Positions 1-5,599 of a stretch of 6,270 bases of DNA are shown one piece after another. This stretch comes from Burkholderiales bacterium. Its GTDB lineage: Bacteria > Pseudomonadota > Gammaproteobacteria > Burkholderiales > SG8-39. The DNA is taken from the NCBI GenBank assembly GCA_020846575.1, contig JADLDQ010000308.1, forward strand, positions 1-6,270, written 5' to 3'. Made by a program: the position numbers and the translations under genes. Numbering within the stretch: position 1 is the stretch's first letter; every line of letters begins with the position of its first letter. The notes beneath the pieces were generated by a model that was given only the letters and a program-made list of their open reading frames with translations, was not told the DNA's origin and searched no databases.

Positions 1-648
1 GAGCACACCGGGTCGCGACGCATCGTCTGGGGCGCGGGCACACCGCGCACGCTGCGGGCCCACTGGATCCTGCACGAGCTCGGCCTGCCCTACGAGCGGC
101 GCCGCATCGGTTCGCGCACCGGCGAGTCGCAGACCCCCGAGTACCTCGCGATCAACCCGAGCGGCAAGATCCCCACGCTCCAGGACGGAGACTTCACGCT
201 CTCGGAAAGCGCCGCCATCGTGGACTACATCGCCGGGCGCTACGGGCGCGCGGACCTGCTGCCGGGGCCGGATGCGCGCGAGCGGGCGCGCTATGATCAG
301 TGGCGCTTCTTCGCGATGATGGAACTGGACGCCGACACGCTGTACGTGATCCGCCGTCACGAAGACCTGCAGGCGGTATACGGCGAGGCGCCCGCGGCCT
401 GCGCCACGGCGAGGAGAGTGTTCGCGCAGCAGGCGATCGCGGCCGCGAGGCGCCTCGGGGACGCGCCCTACGTGATGGGCGAGCGCTTTACCGGCGCGGA
501 CATCCTGTTCACCACCTGCATCACCGGCGCGCTGCGCCGGGGGATCGAGGTGCCGCCGTCGCTTTGCGATTACGCCGCGCGCACCAGCGCGCGGCCGGCC
601 TACCGCTTCGCGCTCGCGGACAACCAGCCGGCGGGCGCGCCGCCGTAG
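1..648 (+). CDS. Glutathione S-transferase family protein, 5' end outside window
   Basis: The frame is open from base 1 to the TAG at 646-648, giving 215 residues. It is almost full length for a soluble GST (usually about 200-230), so only a few N-terminal residues should be missing. The N-terminal thioredoxin-like domain covers codons ~8-80. It contains GAGTPRTLRAHW at 11-22, the cis-proline stretch KIPTL at 56-60, and the glutathione-contacting SES at 68-70. The helical C-terminal domain follows, with the N-capping box FTGADILF at 163-170 (T164, D167) and a typical end with RPAYRFAL. GSTs are cytosolic and conjugate glutathione to, or reduce or isomerise, electrophilic substrates. The usual N-terminal catalytic Ser/Cys/Tyr is not obvious; T14 or T17 lies in its place, so activity and class are uncertain. 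An internal ATG or GTG start would delete the thioredoxin fold and is rejected. The next gene on the same strand begins 224 bases later. Family assignment is firm; substrate is unknown. Confidence 0.9.
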   Translation, partial: EHTGSRRIVWGAGTPRTLRAHWILHELGLPYERRRIGSRTGESQTPEYLAINPSGKIPTLQDGDFTLSESAAIVDYIAGRYGRADLLPGPDARERARYDQWRFFAMMELDADTLYVIRRHEDLQAVYGEAPAACATARRVFAQQAIAAARRLGDAPYVMGERFTGADILFTTCITGALRRGIEVPPSLCDYAARTSARPAYRFALADNQPAGAPP

Positions 649-663
649 GAGGAGGGGCGCGCC
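634..663. other. Paired GGCGCGCC palindromes around the GST stop
   Basis: The 8-base palindrome GGCGCGCC occurs at 634-641 and again at 656-663. The two copies can pair with each other to form an 8-bp, all-G/C stem whose 14-base loop contains the TAG stop codon at 646-648. No U-tract follows. It could assist termination or mRNA 3'-end stability of the GST transcript, but in sequence this G+C-rich such palindromes also arise by chance. Confidence 0.25.
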
Positions 664-817
664 GCGCGAAGGCGTCCAGCAGGTGCAGTCGCGGCTGCGC
701 GTCGTGCCGAAGAGAGATTGAGCGCGGCGCGGCGAGCGCGTGCGCCGCAGGCGGACCGCAATCGCGGAGATTGTGTTCAAATCGCGCCCGCTGCTGCGGC
801 ATCCGCGCACCGCGCTT

Positions 818-873
818 CCCCGGCAACTCCCATCGTACCGGCCCCGGCAGCTCCCATGGTACCGACCCCGGCA
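818..873 (+). repeat. 24-bp tandem repeat running into the MFS start codon
   Basis: Two adjacent 24-base units, 821-844 and 845-868, differ at only three positions. The 8-mer CCCCGGCA recurs exactly every 24 bases (818-825, 842-849, 866-873), and the last base of its third occurrence is the A of the ATG at 873. The units contain the related cores CATCGTACC and CATGGTACC. No conventional Shine-Dalgarno sequence is visible between the repeat and the ATG. The period is a multiple of three, so an in-frame upstream start would read it as a protein repeat, but no credible start with a ribosome site was found there. Its role, if any, is unknown. Confidence 0.7.
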
Positions 874-2069
874 TGAATCGCCCGACCCTTCGCATCGGCG
901 CCCTCGCTGCCCTGACTGCCGGATTTCTCGTCCTGTTCATGGGCGGGGGCGCGCGCTTCGCTATCGGCCTGACGCTCAAGCCCATGGTCGAGGAGTTCGG
1001 CTGGGATCGCAGCCGGCTCGGTGACGCGGTGGCGGTATACCAGTTCGTATTGGCCGCCACCATGGTGTTGTCGGGGACCCTCGCCGACCGCATGAGCCTG
1101 CGGCTGGTGCTGGGCGGTGGACTTGCGGCGAGCGGCGTGGCGATCGGCCTGATGAGTCTCATCGACGCGCCCTGGCAGGCGATGCTGCTCTACGGGTGCC
1201 TGTTCGCCATCGGCAACGGCCTGGCGTCGGTGATCCCGGTGGGGGTGATGGTGACGCGGGCGTTTCCGGGCCGGGTCGGTCTGGCGAACGCGGTGGCCAC
1301 CTCGGGCATGAGCCTCGGCCAGCTGGTGATGATCGCGGCGCTCGCCGCGGTGCTGGTCGCGATCGGGTGGCGCTCGGTGTTCGTGTGGCTGGGCGTGGCG
1401 CACCTGGTCGTGCTGCCCTTCGTGCTCGCGGGGGTCCCCAGGCGCGGGGATGCGGTTGCCCGCGGAAGCCTCGCCGAGGCGAACGGGCTCACGGTGGCGC
1501 AAGCGGCGCGTACGCGGCAGTTCTGGGTGCTGCTGCTCTTGTACGCGATCTGCGGTTTCGGCGACTTCTTCGTGACCACGCACGTGGTGGCGTTCGCGCA
1601 GGACCGCGGCATCGGCGTCCTGGTTGCCGGAAATCTGCTGGCGCTGATGGGGCTCACCGGACTGCTGGGTGTGGTCGCAGCCGGTTACTGGAGCGACCGC
1701 ACCGGGCCCCTGTGGCCCACGGTCCTGAGTTTTGCCGGCCGCGCCGCGGTGTTCGGGCTCATGCTCCTCGATCAGTCGCTGCTCTCGATCGCCCTGCTCG
1801 CCCTGGTGTTCGGACTCACGTTCCTCGTCCTGGCGCCGCTGGCGGTGGTGTTCGTGCGCGACAGCTTCGGCGCCCGGAACATGGGCGCACTCATCGGCCT
1901 GCTCACGATGGTGCACTACGCCTGCGGCGGCATCGGCGCCTACCTGGGCGCGCGCCTCTTCGATGCCTCCGGCAGCTACGACGGCGCGTTCGCCGTCATG
2001 CTCGCGACCTCCGTGCTCGCGCTCGCGCTGACGGCGGCGCTTCGCCGGCGGCGCGCTGTCGTTACCTGA
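873..2069 (+). CDS. Major facilitator superfamily (MFS) transporter, MCT/OFA-like
   Basis: This is a 398-residue, highly hydrophobic protein with a pattern of about 12 transmembrane helices, the normal MFS size. The N-terminal half has a GGGARFAIGLTL segment in helix 1 and EEFGWDRS before helix 2. The MFS motif A loop GTLADRMSLR (residues 68-77) lies between helices 2 and 3. The second half repeats the pattern with GYWSDRTG (271-278) between helices 8 and 9. A polar central loop lies around residues 190-215, with RRGDAVARGSLAEANG. Overall it resembles monocarboxylate- or oxalate:formate-type MFS carriers, which are secondary inner-membrane transporters of small organic anions; the actual substrate cannot be read from the sequence. 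ATG 873 is chosen because the hydrophobic first helix begins just after it and the codons upstream are repeat-derived and non-MFS. It lacks a clear ribosome site, which leaves the start somewhat uncertain; an in-frame TTG at 771 is the weaker alternative. It ends convergently with the Bug gene. Confidence 0.88.
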   Translation: MNRPTLRIGALAALTAGFLVLFMGGGARFAIGLTLKPMVEEFGWDRSRLGDAVAVYQFVLAATMVLSGTLADRMSLRLVLGGGLAASGVAIGLMSLIDAPWQAMLLYGCLFAIGNGLASVIPVGVMVTRAFPGRVGLANAVATSGMSLGQLVMIAALAAVLVAIGWRSVFVWLGVAHLVVLPFVLAGVPRRGDAVARGSLAEANGLTVAQAARTRQFWVLLLLYAICGFGDFFVTTHVVAFAQDRGIGVLVAGNLLALMGLTGLLGVVAAGYWSDRTGPLWPTVLSFAGRAAVFGLMLLDQSLLSIALLALVFGLTFLVLAPLAVVFVRDSFGARNMGALIGLLTMVHYACGGIGAYLGARLFDASGSYDGAFAVMLATSVLALALTAALRRRRAVVT

Positions 2070-2120
2070 ACTGCGCCGGCCGGTCGGGCACCCGCGCGAG
2101 GCGCGCAGGACCGACTGGAC

Positions 2121-2250
2121 AGAAAGCGCAGCCTCCCTTGCAGTCGGCGCAGCGCGAGGGGTGGGCAGCGCCTCGCTCCATGTGGTTACTGAGAAAGCGC
2201 AGCCTTGCCTGGAGTCGGGGGAGAGCGAGGGGCGAGCAGCCCCTCGCTCT
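2121..2250. repeat. Duplicated ~59-bp intergenic element with hairpin arms
   Basis: Two direct copies, 2121-2179 and 2192-2250, align without gaps at 48 of 59 positions with a 71-base period. Both begin with AGAAAGCGCAGCCT, carry a central AGTCGG, and end with GCGAGGGG, a short loop, then CCTCGCTC. Copy 2 has fully complementary arms, while copy 1 keeps only a 6-bp core (GCGAGG/CCTCGC). A 12-base spacer (2180-2191) separates them. The element fills the convergent gap between the MFS and Bug genes. It resembles REP-type or terminator-type intergenic repeats, but I do not recognise it as a named family. Confidence 0.7.
2222..2250. terminator. Perfect 11-bp hairpin, probable bidirectional terminator
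   Basis: The arms AGAGCGAGGGG (2222-2232) and CCCCTCGCTCT (2240-2250) are exact reverse complements around a 7-base loop. The hairpin begins nine bases past the Bug stop codon on the minus strand and sits downstream of the MFS gene on the plus strand. That is the expected place for a shared terminator of convergent genes. There is no U-run on either strand, so termination may be weak, or the hairpin may mainly protect 3' ends. Confidence 0.55.
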
Positions 2251-2259
2251 TCTCGACGC

Positions 2260-3240
2260 TCAATCGAACCTGAGGTTGGCGATCCGGGCCAGCTCCGCGG
2301 CGACCTTCTGGTTTGCCTTGAGGAAGTTGAAGAGGTCCCGCGGCGTGCCTCCGGCGGGCGTCACGGCGAGCGCGGTGATGTGGCGCTCGACGAACTTCGG
2401 GTCGGCGAGCATTCTGTTGATCGCGGCGTTCCAGCGGCGCGCGAACGCCGCCGGCGTGCCCTTCGGGAAGAACATCGCCAGCCAGTTGCGGAAGTTCAGG
2501 TCGAAGCCCTGCTCCTGCATGGTCGGCACCTCGGGCAGCAGCGGGGAGCGCTTGCGCGCCTCGGCCACCACCGCGATGACGCGCAGCCCTCCGGCCTTCA
2601 CGCTCGGCAGCACCACCGCCGGGGTGTTGGCCGAGACCATCGCTTCGCCGCCCGCCACTGCCTGCAGCAGTTGCGGCGAGCCCTTGTAGGGGACGTGGAT
2701 GAACTGCGCGCCGTACCTGGCGCGCAGCCACTCGGCGTACAGGTGTGCGGTGCTGCCCATGCCGAGCGAGGCGAAGGAAATGGTATTGGGCCCGGCGCGG
2801 GCGAGGTCGATCAGCTCCTGGACGGTGCGCGCCGGAAGCGCCGCGTTGACCGCGAGTGCCTGGTCGAGCGTGCCGACCTGGATCACCGGTGCGAGCTCGT
2901 TCACCTCGAAGGGCATCTTGGAGTAGGCGACCGGGTTGAGCGTGAGGATCAAGCCGCTCGGATAGCACAGCGTGTAGCCGTCGGGCGCTGCCTTGGCGCA
3001 GGCCTCCATGCCGATGTTGCCGTTGGCGCCGGCGCGGTTCTCGATCACGATGGCCTGTGACCAGGTCGCGGTGAGCACCTGCGCGAAGGCGCGCGCCGAG
3101 CTGTCGTTCACCCCGCCTGGCGGAAAGGGCACGATCACGCGCACCGGCCTGGCCGGGTAGGCCTGCGCGAGCGCGGCCTCAACCGGCGCGATGCCGGCGG
3201 CGAGCGCGAGGGCGAGCACGGCGCCTGTCTTGCCTGTCAT
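2260..3240 (-). CDS. Bug/TctC-family tripartite tricarboxylate transporter substrate-binding protein
   Basis: This is a 326-residue periplasmic solute receptor, the usual length for the family. The N-terminus is a Sec signal peptide (M-T-G-K, then a hydrophobic Ala/Leu core) with likely cleavage after ALA or AQA, near residues 25-27. The mature protein starts with the hallmark YPARPVRVIVPFPPGG (28-43). Other Bug signatures follow: IVIENRAGANGNIGMEA, APDGYTL, FASLGMGSTAHL, HVPYKGSPQLLQAVAGGE and the C-terminal LPEVPTMQEQGF. Bug proteins bind small organic acids or similar ligands in a two-lobed venus-flytrap fold and feed TctAB-type membrane subunits or sensory systems. Ligand identity is not predictable here. 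No TctA or TctB gene lies in the window. The start is ATG 3240 rather than one 90 bases further upstream, because GGAGG precedes it at the right spacing and the signal peptide begins there. It has its own promoter candidate and a hairpin directly after its stop. Confidence 0.93.
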   Translation of the reverse strand: MTGKTGAVLALALAAGIAPVEAALAQAYPARPVRVIVPFPPGGVNDSSARAFAQVLTATWSQAIVIENRAGANGNIGMEACAKAAPDGYTLCYPSGLILTLNPVAYSKMPFEVNELAPVIQVGTLDQALAVNAALPARTVQELIDLARAGPNTISFASLGMGSTAHLYAEWLRARYGAQFIHVPYKGSPQLLQAVAGGEAMVSANTPAVVLPSVKAGGLRVIAVVAEARKRSPLLPEVPTMQEQGFDLNFRNWLAMFFPKGTPAAFARRWNAAINRMLADPKFVERHITALAVTPAGGTPRDLFNFLKANQKVAAELARIANLRFD

Positions 3241-3245
3241 CGCTT

Positions 3246-3250
3246 CCTCC
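3246..3250 (-). promoter_or_regulatory. Ribosome binding site of the Bug gene
   Basis: On the minus strand GGAGG is followed by AAGCG and then ATG, a near-perfect Shine-Dalgarno sequence with a 5-base spacer. This fixes the start at 3240 over the upstream in-frame ATG at 3330. Confidence 0.8.
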
Positions 3251-3275
3251 GTCGCGGCCTGCGGAATCAGGCGAG

Positions 3276-3304
3276 AATGTATCTCCGGTGCAGCGGCGGG
3301 TAAA
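3276..3304 (-). promoter_or_regulatory. Candidate sigma70 promoter of the Bug gene
   Basis: Read on the minus strand, TTTACC (3304-3299, four of six matches to the -35 consensus) and TACATT (3281-3276, four of six to -10) are separated by exactly 17 bases. This predicts a transcript start near 3269 and a 5' leader of about 30 bases that contains the ribosome site. The location, the only divergent gap in the window, supports the call. Confidence 0.5.
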
Positions 3305-3335
3305 GCCGCGCGCTGCGCCTCGATTTCCACGCACG

Positions 3336-3340
3336 AGGAG
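3336..3340 (+). promoter_or_regulatory. Ribosome binding site favouring the GTG 3350 start
   Basis: AGGAG lies 9 bases before the in-frame GTG at 3350. A second possibility is GGAG at 3371-3374, five bases before the in-frame GTG at 3380, which would shorten the protein by ten residues. Both start choices leave the conserved domain intact. Confidence 0.5.
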
Positions 3341-3349
3341 TCCGGCGCG

Positions 3350-4432
3350 GTGCAGCAACAGGTGGAGTCTGGAGCGGTTGTGGGCGCGCCGGTGCGCGCG
3401 CAGGCGCAGCGCCGCTATCCGGTGGTGTTCACCGCGAGCGCGCCCGAGTACTTCCGTATCTGGATCGTGAATCTCGCGCTCACGGTGATCACCCTGGGCA
3501 TCTATTCGGCCTGGGCGAAGGTGCGGCGCAAGCGCTACTTCTACGGCCACACGCTGATCGACGGCGACGGCTTCGAGTACCGCGGCAACCCGGTCGCGAT
3601 CCTCAAGGGCCGCGTCGTCGCGCTGGCGCTGCTCGCCATCTATTCGCTGGCGGGCAGACTCCCGGACCTGCTGCACTGGGCGCTGCTCGCCACGGCCGCG
3701 CTGGCGCTGCCCTGGCTCGCGCTGCGCTCGTTCGCGTTCAACGCGCGCAACTCGGCCTGGCGCAACGTCGCGTTCCGCTTCGACGGGAGCTACCGCGACG
3801 CGCTGATCGCGATCGTCGGCTACGGGGTGCTGGTGCCGCTCAGCGCTTTCCTGCTGTACCCGCTGTGGAAGGCGAAGACGCTGCGTTTCGCCTGGCGCCA
3901 CCACGGCCTCGGCACGACGCGTTTTGCGATGCCCGAGATCACCGGCGCGCTCTTCTGGATCTACATCAAGGCCGCCGGCCTGGTTCTGCCGCTGCTCATC
4001 GTCGCGCTGGTCGTGAGCGTGAGCCTCGGCTGGCTGAGCGTGCAGCGGCCCTCCGCGGCGAGCGGCGTGGCGATGAGCGTGATCGTGGGCCTGGCGATGC
4101 TGCTCGCCGTCTACCTGCCGCTGTTCGCCTATGTCAGGGCGCGTACCGCCAACCTGGTGATGAACGGGCTGGCGCTGGGCCCGCTGCGCTTCGAGAGCCG
4201 GCAGGGAGCGCGCGAGGTGGCCTGGCTGTACCTGAGCAACGCAGGGGCGATCGCCCTCACCCTCGGCCTGGCCGTTCCCTGGGCCGTGGTGCGCGCGATG
4301 CGCTACCGCGCGAGCCGCCTCGCTGTGGTCGCGAGCGGTTCTCCGGCCGAGTTCGCCGCCGCCGAATCCGAGAAGGTGGGCGCCACCGGCGGCGAAGTGA
4401 TGGACCTGCTCGACTTCGACATCGGCGTGTGA
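3350..4432 (+). CDS. DUF898 (YjgN-type) polytopic inner-membrane protein
   Basis: With the GTG 3350 start this is a 360-residue membrane protein; family members such as E. coli YjgN are near 400. The DUF898 signature is strong. It has a short polar N-terminus, then FTASAPEYFRIWIVN (27-41), LGIYSAWAKVRRKRYFYG (49-66) and GDGFEYRGNPVAILKGR. About six to seven hydrophobic helices follow. Between them are recurring basic and aromatic loops: RSFAFNARNSAWRNVAFRF, YPLWKAKTLRFAWRHH, YVRARTANLVMNGL and PWAVVRAMRYRASR. The C-terminal tail is acidic (MDLLDFDIGV). The molecular role of DUF898 is not established; an inner-membrane location is inferred from hydropathy. An ATG-initiated extension exists from 3191, but it would overlap the Bug signal-peptide region antisense and encodes non-DUF898 sequence, so I reject it. 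The M48 peptidase gene follows on the same strand after 128 bases, suggesting functional linkage. Confidence 0.88.
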   Translation: MQQQVESGAVVGAPVRAQAQRRYPVVFTASAPEYFRIWIVNLALTVITLGIYSAWAKVRRKRYFYGHTLIDGDGFEYRGNPVAILKGRVVALALLAIYSLAGRLPDLLHWALLATAALALPWLALRSFAFNARNSAWRNVAFRFDGSYRDALIAIVGYGVLVPLSAFLLYPLWKAKTLRFAWRHHGLGTTRFAMPEITGALFWIYIKAAGLVLPLLIVALVVSVSLGWLSVQRPSAASGVAMSVIVGLAMLLAVYLPLFAYVRARTANLVMNGLALGPLRFESRQGAREVAWLYLSNAGAIALTLGLAVPWAVVRAMRYRASRLAVVASGSPAEFAAAESEKVGATGGEVMDLLDFDIGV

Positions 4433-4460
4433 GCGCTGTTCGTGCGCTCGCGCTCGCCCG

Positions 4461-4469
4461 TGCTATTTT
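4461..4469 (+). promoter_or_regulatory. Possible extended -10 element upstream of the M48 gene
   Basis: TGCTATTTT is an unusually A/T-rich run in this gap and fits an extended -10 (TG, one base, then TATTTT, four of six to consensus). No convincing -35 hexamer precedes it. It sits in the loop of a weak stem, CGCCCG (4455-4460) with CGGGCG (4472-4477), so it may instead be part of a post-DUF898 hairpin. If it is a promoter, the peptidase can be transcribed independently of DUF898. Confidence 0.25.
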
Positions 4470-4551
4470 TGCGGGCGGCTGTTCCATTCCCCGGCCGGGC
4501 TGCACGCGATCCGATCCGGCCGCGAGCAGCGCGCGCCGGGGATTGCACACC

Positions 4552-4555
4552 GGAG
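4552..4555 (+). promoter_or_regulatory. Ribosome binding site of the M48 peptidase gene
   Basis: GGAG is followed by five bases and then ATG at 4561. It fixes the start where the conserved N-terminal domain begins, against the much longer open frame that extends upstream to 3865 antisense-free but inside the DUF898 gene. Confidence 0.7.
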
Positions 4556-4560
4556 CCCCG

Positions 4561-5583
4561 ATGATCGAGTTCGATGCCTTCTACTTCGACGGGCGGTCTT
4601 CCGCCCGCCGCCCCGTGCGCGTGCGTGGCGGGCCCGGCGTGCTCTACGTCGTGGGCGAGGGCGTGCGGCTGGAATACCCGCTTTCGCAGGTTCGCGTGGA
4701 TGCGCCCATGGAGGTTCCGCAGCGGCGCATAGCGCTGCCCGGCGGCGGCCAGCTCCAGACCTCGGACCACGCGGCGCTCGCGGCGCTGTTCCCCGGGGAG
4801 CACGCGCTGGAGCAGAGCGTGCACGCGTTCGAGCGGCGCTGGATCCGGGTGCTGGCGGTGCTCGCGCTGCTCGGCGCGGCCCTGTGGTGGGGTGCGAGCG
4901 ATGGGCTTCCCCTCGCCGCGAAGCTCCTCGCCGGCTGGGTGCCGCAGCGGGCCGAGGCGGCCATGGGCAAGGGGGCGCTCGACGCGGTCGATCGCAGTTG
5001 GTGCGGTCCCACGGAACTGGGCGCGGAGCGGCAGGGCGCGCTCCGGGCCGATTTCGAGCGCGCCGCGCGTGAGCTCCCCGGCGGGATATCCGCACGGCTC
5101 GCGCTGCGGCGCTGCGCGAAGATCGGCCCCAACGCCTTCGCGCTGCCCGGCGGCACGGTGGTGGTGACGGATGCGCTGGCGCGGCTGGCGCAGAACGACG
5201 AGCAGTTGATCTCGGTGCTCGCCCACGAGCTGGGTCATGTGCACGGCCGCCACAGCCTGCGCCTCGCCCTTCAGAGCGCCGGGGCCGCGGCCCTGGTCGC
5301 GGCGCTGCTGGGAGACGCGGTGTCGCTCGCGGGCATCGCGGTCGCCTTGCCGGCCGCGCTCATCCAGGCGGGTTACTCGCGTGATCTGGAGCGCGAGGCC
5401 GACGACTACGCGCTCGCGCGCCTCGCGGCGCTGGGTATTCCCGGGGAGCGCTTCGCCGAGATGCTCGCACTGCTGGAGCACGAGCGCGGCGGCAAGCGCG
5501 CCGCGGCGACGAGCGCACTGGACTACCTCTCCACCCACCCGGCGAGCGCCGAGCGCATCCGGCGCATCCGCTCCGGGCCGTGA
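4561..5583 (+). CDS. Membrane-anchored M48-family zinc metallopeptidase
   Basis: This is a 340-residue protein. Residues ~1-75 form a small beta-rich domain starting FDAFYFDGRSSARRPV and containing GEGVRLEYPLSQVRV; this matches the N-terminal domain (DUF7092-like, from memory) found on many M48 peptidases. One transmembrane helix follows at ~94-110 (WIRVLAVLALLGAALWW). The catalytic domain has PNAFALPGG, then the zinc motif HELGH (222-226) with catalytic Glu223. The third zinc ligand is Glu277 in an ExxxD motif (EREAD, 277-281), and the C-terminal family motif LSTHPASAERI has His326. All key residues are present, so an active endopeptidase is likely. A second hydrophobic stretch (~240-270) lies between the zinc ligands and may dip into the membrane. 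C148 and C185 could form a disulfide if that domain is periplasmic. Relatives include membrane and envelope quality-control proteases; the substrate is unknown. It follows the DUF898 gene and ends 13 bases from the convergent ettA stop. Confidence 0.92.
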   Translation: MIEFDAFYFDGRSSARRPVRVRGGPGVLYVVGEGVRLEYPLSQVRVDAPMEVPQRRIALPGGGQLQTSDHAALAALFPGEHALEQSVHAFERRWIRVLAVLALLGAALWWGASDGLPLAAKLLAGWVPQRAEAAMGKGALDAVDRSWCGPTELGAERQGALRADFERAARELPGGISARLALRRCAKIGPNAFALPGGTVVVTDALARLAQNDEQLISVLAHELGHVHGRHSLRLALQSAGAAALVAALLGDAVSLAGIAVALPAALIQAGYSRDLEREADDYALARLAALGIPGERFAEMLALLEHERGGKRAAATSALDYLSTHPASAERIRRIRSGP

Positions 5584-5596
5584 GGGGCAGGCGCCC

Positions 5597-5599
<3 letters not shown>
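5581..5599. terminator. Short palindrome enclosing both convergent stop codons
   Basis: TGAGGG (5581-5586) and CCCTCA (5594-5599) are exact complements around a 7-base loop. The first three bases are the M48 stop and the last three are the ettA stop on the other strand. A 6-bp stem without a U-tract is a weak terminator candidate; the location between convergent genes is what supports it. Confidence 0.4.

Noticed and set aside
300..872. N-terminal extension of the MFS frame back to base 300
   Set aside because: The frame is merely open. The extension overlaps the GST gene in another frame, is Arg-rich, and does not look like transporter sequence.
649..872. Promoter for the MFS gene in the GST-MFS gap
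   Set aside because: TTGAGC near 718 and TTGTGT near 771 resemble -35 boxes, but no acceptable -10 lies 16-18 bases downstream of either.
777..1916. Long open frame antisense to the MFS gene (379 codons)
   Set aside because: Its composition is His/Gln/Arg/Glu-rich low-complexity sequence with no recognisable domain, and it mirrors the codon bias of the MFS gene. It is a shadow frame typical of high G+C DNA.
2070..2259. CRISPR-like or IS-end interpretation of the repeats in this gap
   Set aside because: There are only two copies at 71-base period with diverged sequence, no uniform spacers, no cas gene, no transposase and no target-site duplication.
1196..2689. 497-codon plus-strand frame spanning the MFS end and the Bug gene
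   Set aside because: It crosses a convergent gene boundary and is Gly/Arg/Ala-rich noise in both genes, with no ribosome site.
2161..3060. 299-codon plus-strand frame opposite the Bug gene
   Set aside because: The Bug protein on the minus strand has a signal peptide and family motifs throughout; the opposite frame has none.
3241..3330. Upstream ATG of the Bug gene at 3330 (minus strand)
   Set aside because: It would put 30 charged residues before the signal peptide and lies upstream of the predicted promoter. The GGAGG-preceded ATG at 3240 is clearly better.
3191..3349. ATG start of the DUF898 gene at 3191
   Set aside because: It would overlap the Bug signal-peptide coding region and the Bug promoter, has no ribosome site, and adds 53 residues without family similarity. 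GTG 3350 preceded by AGGAG fits better.
4303..5538. Long open frame antisense to the M48 gene (411 codons)
   Set aside because: It is Arg/Gln/His-rich with no fold or motif and lies fully opposite a peptidase with all catalytic motifs intact. It is a shadow frame.
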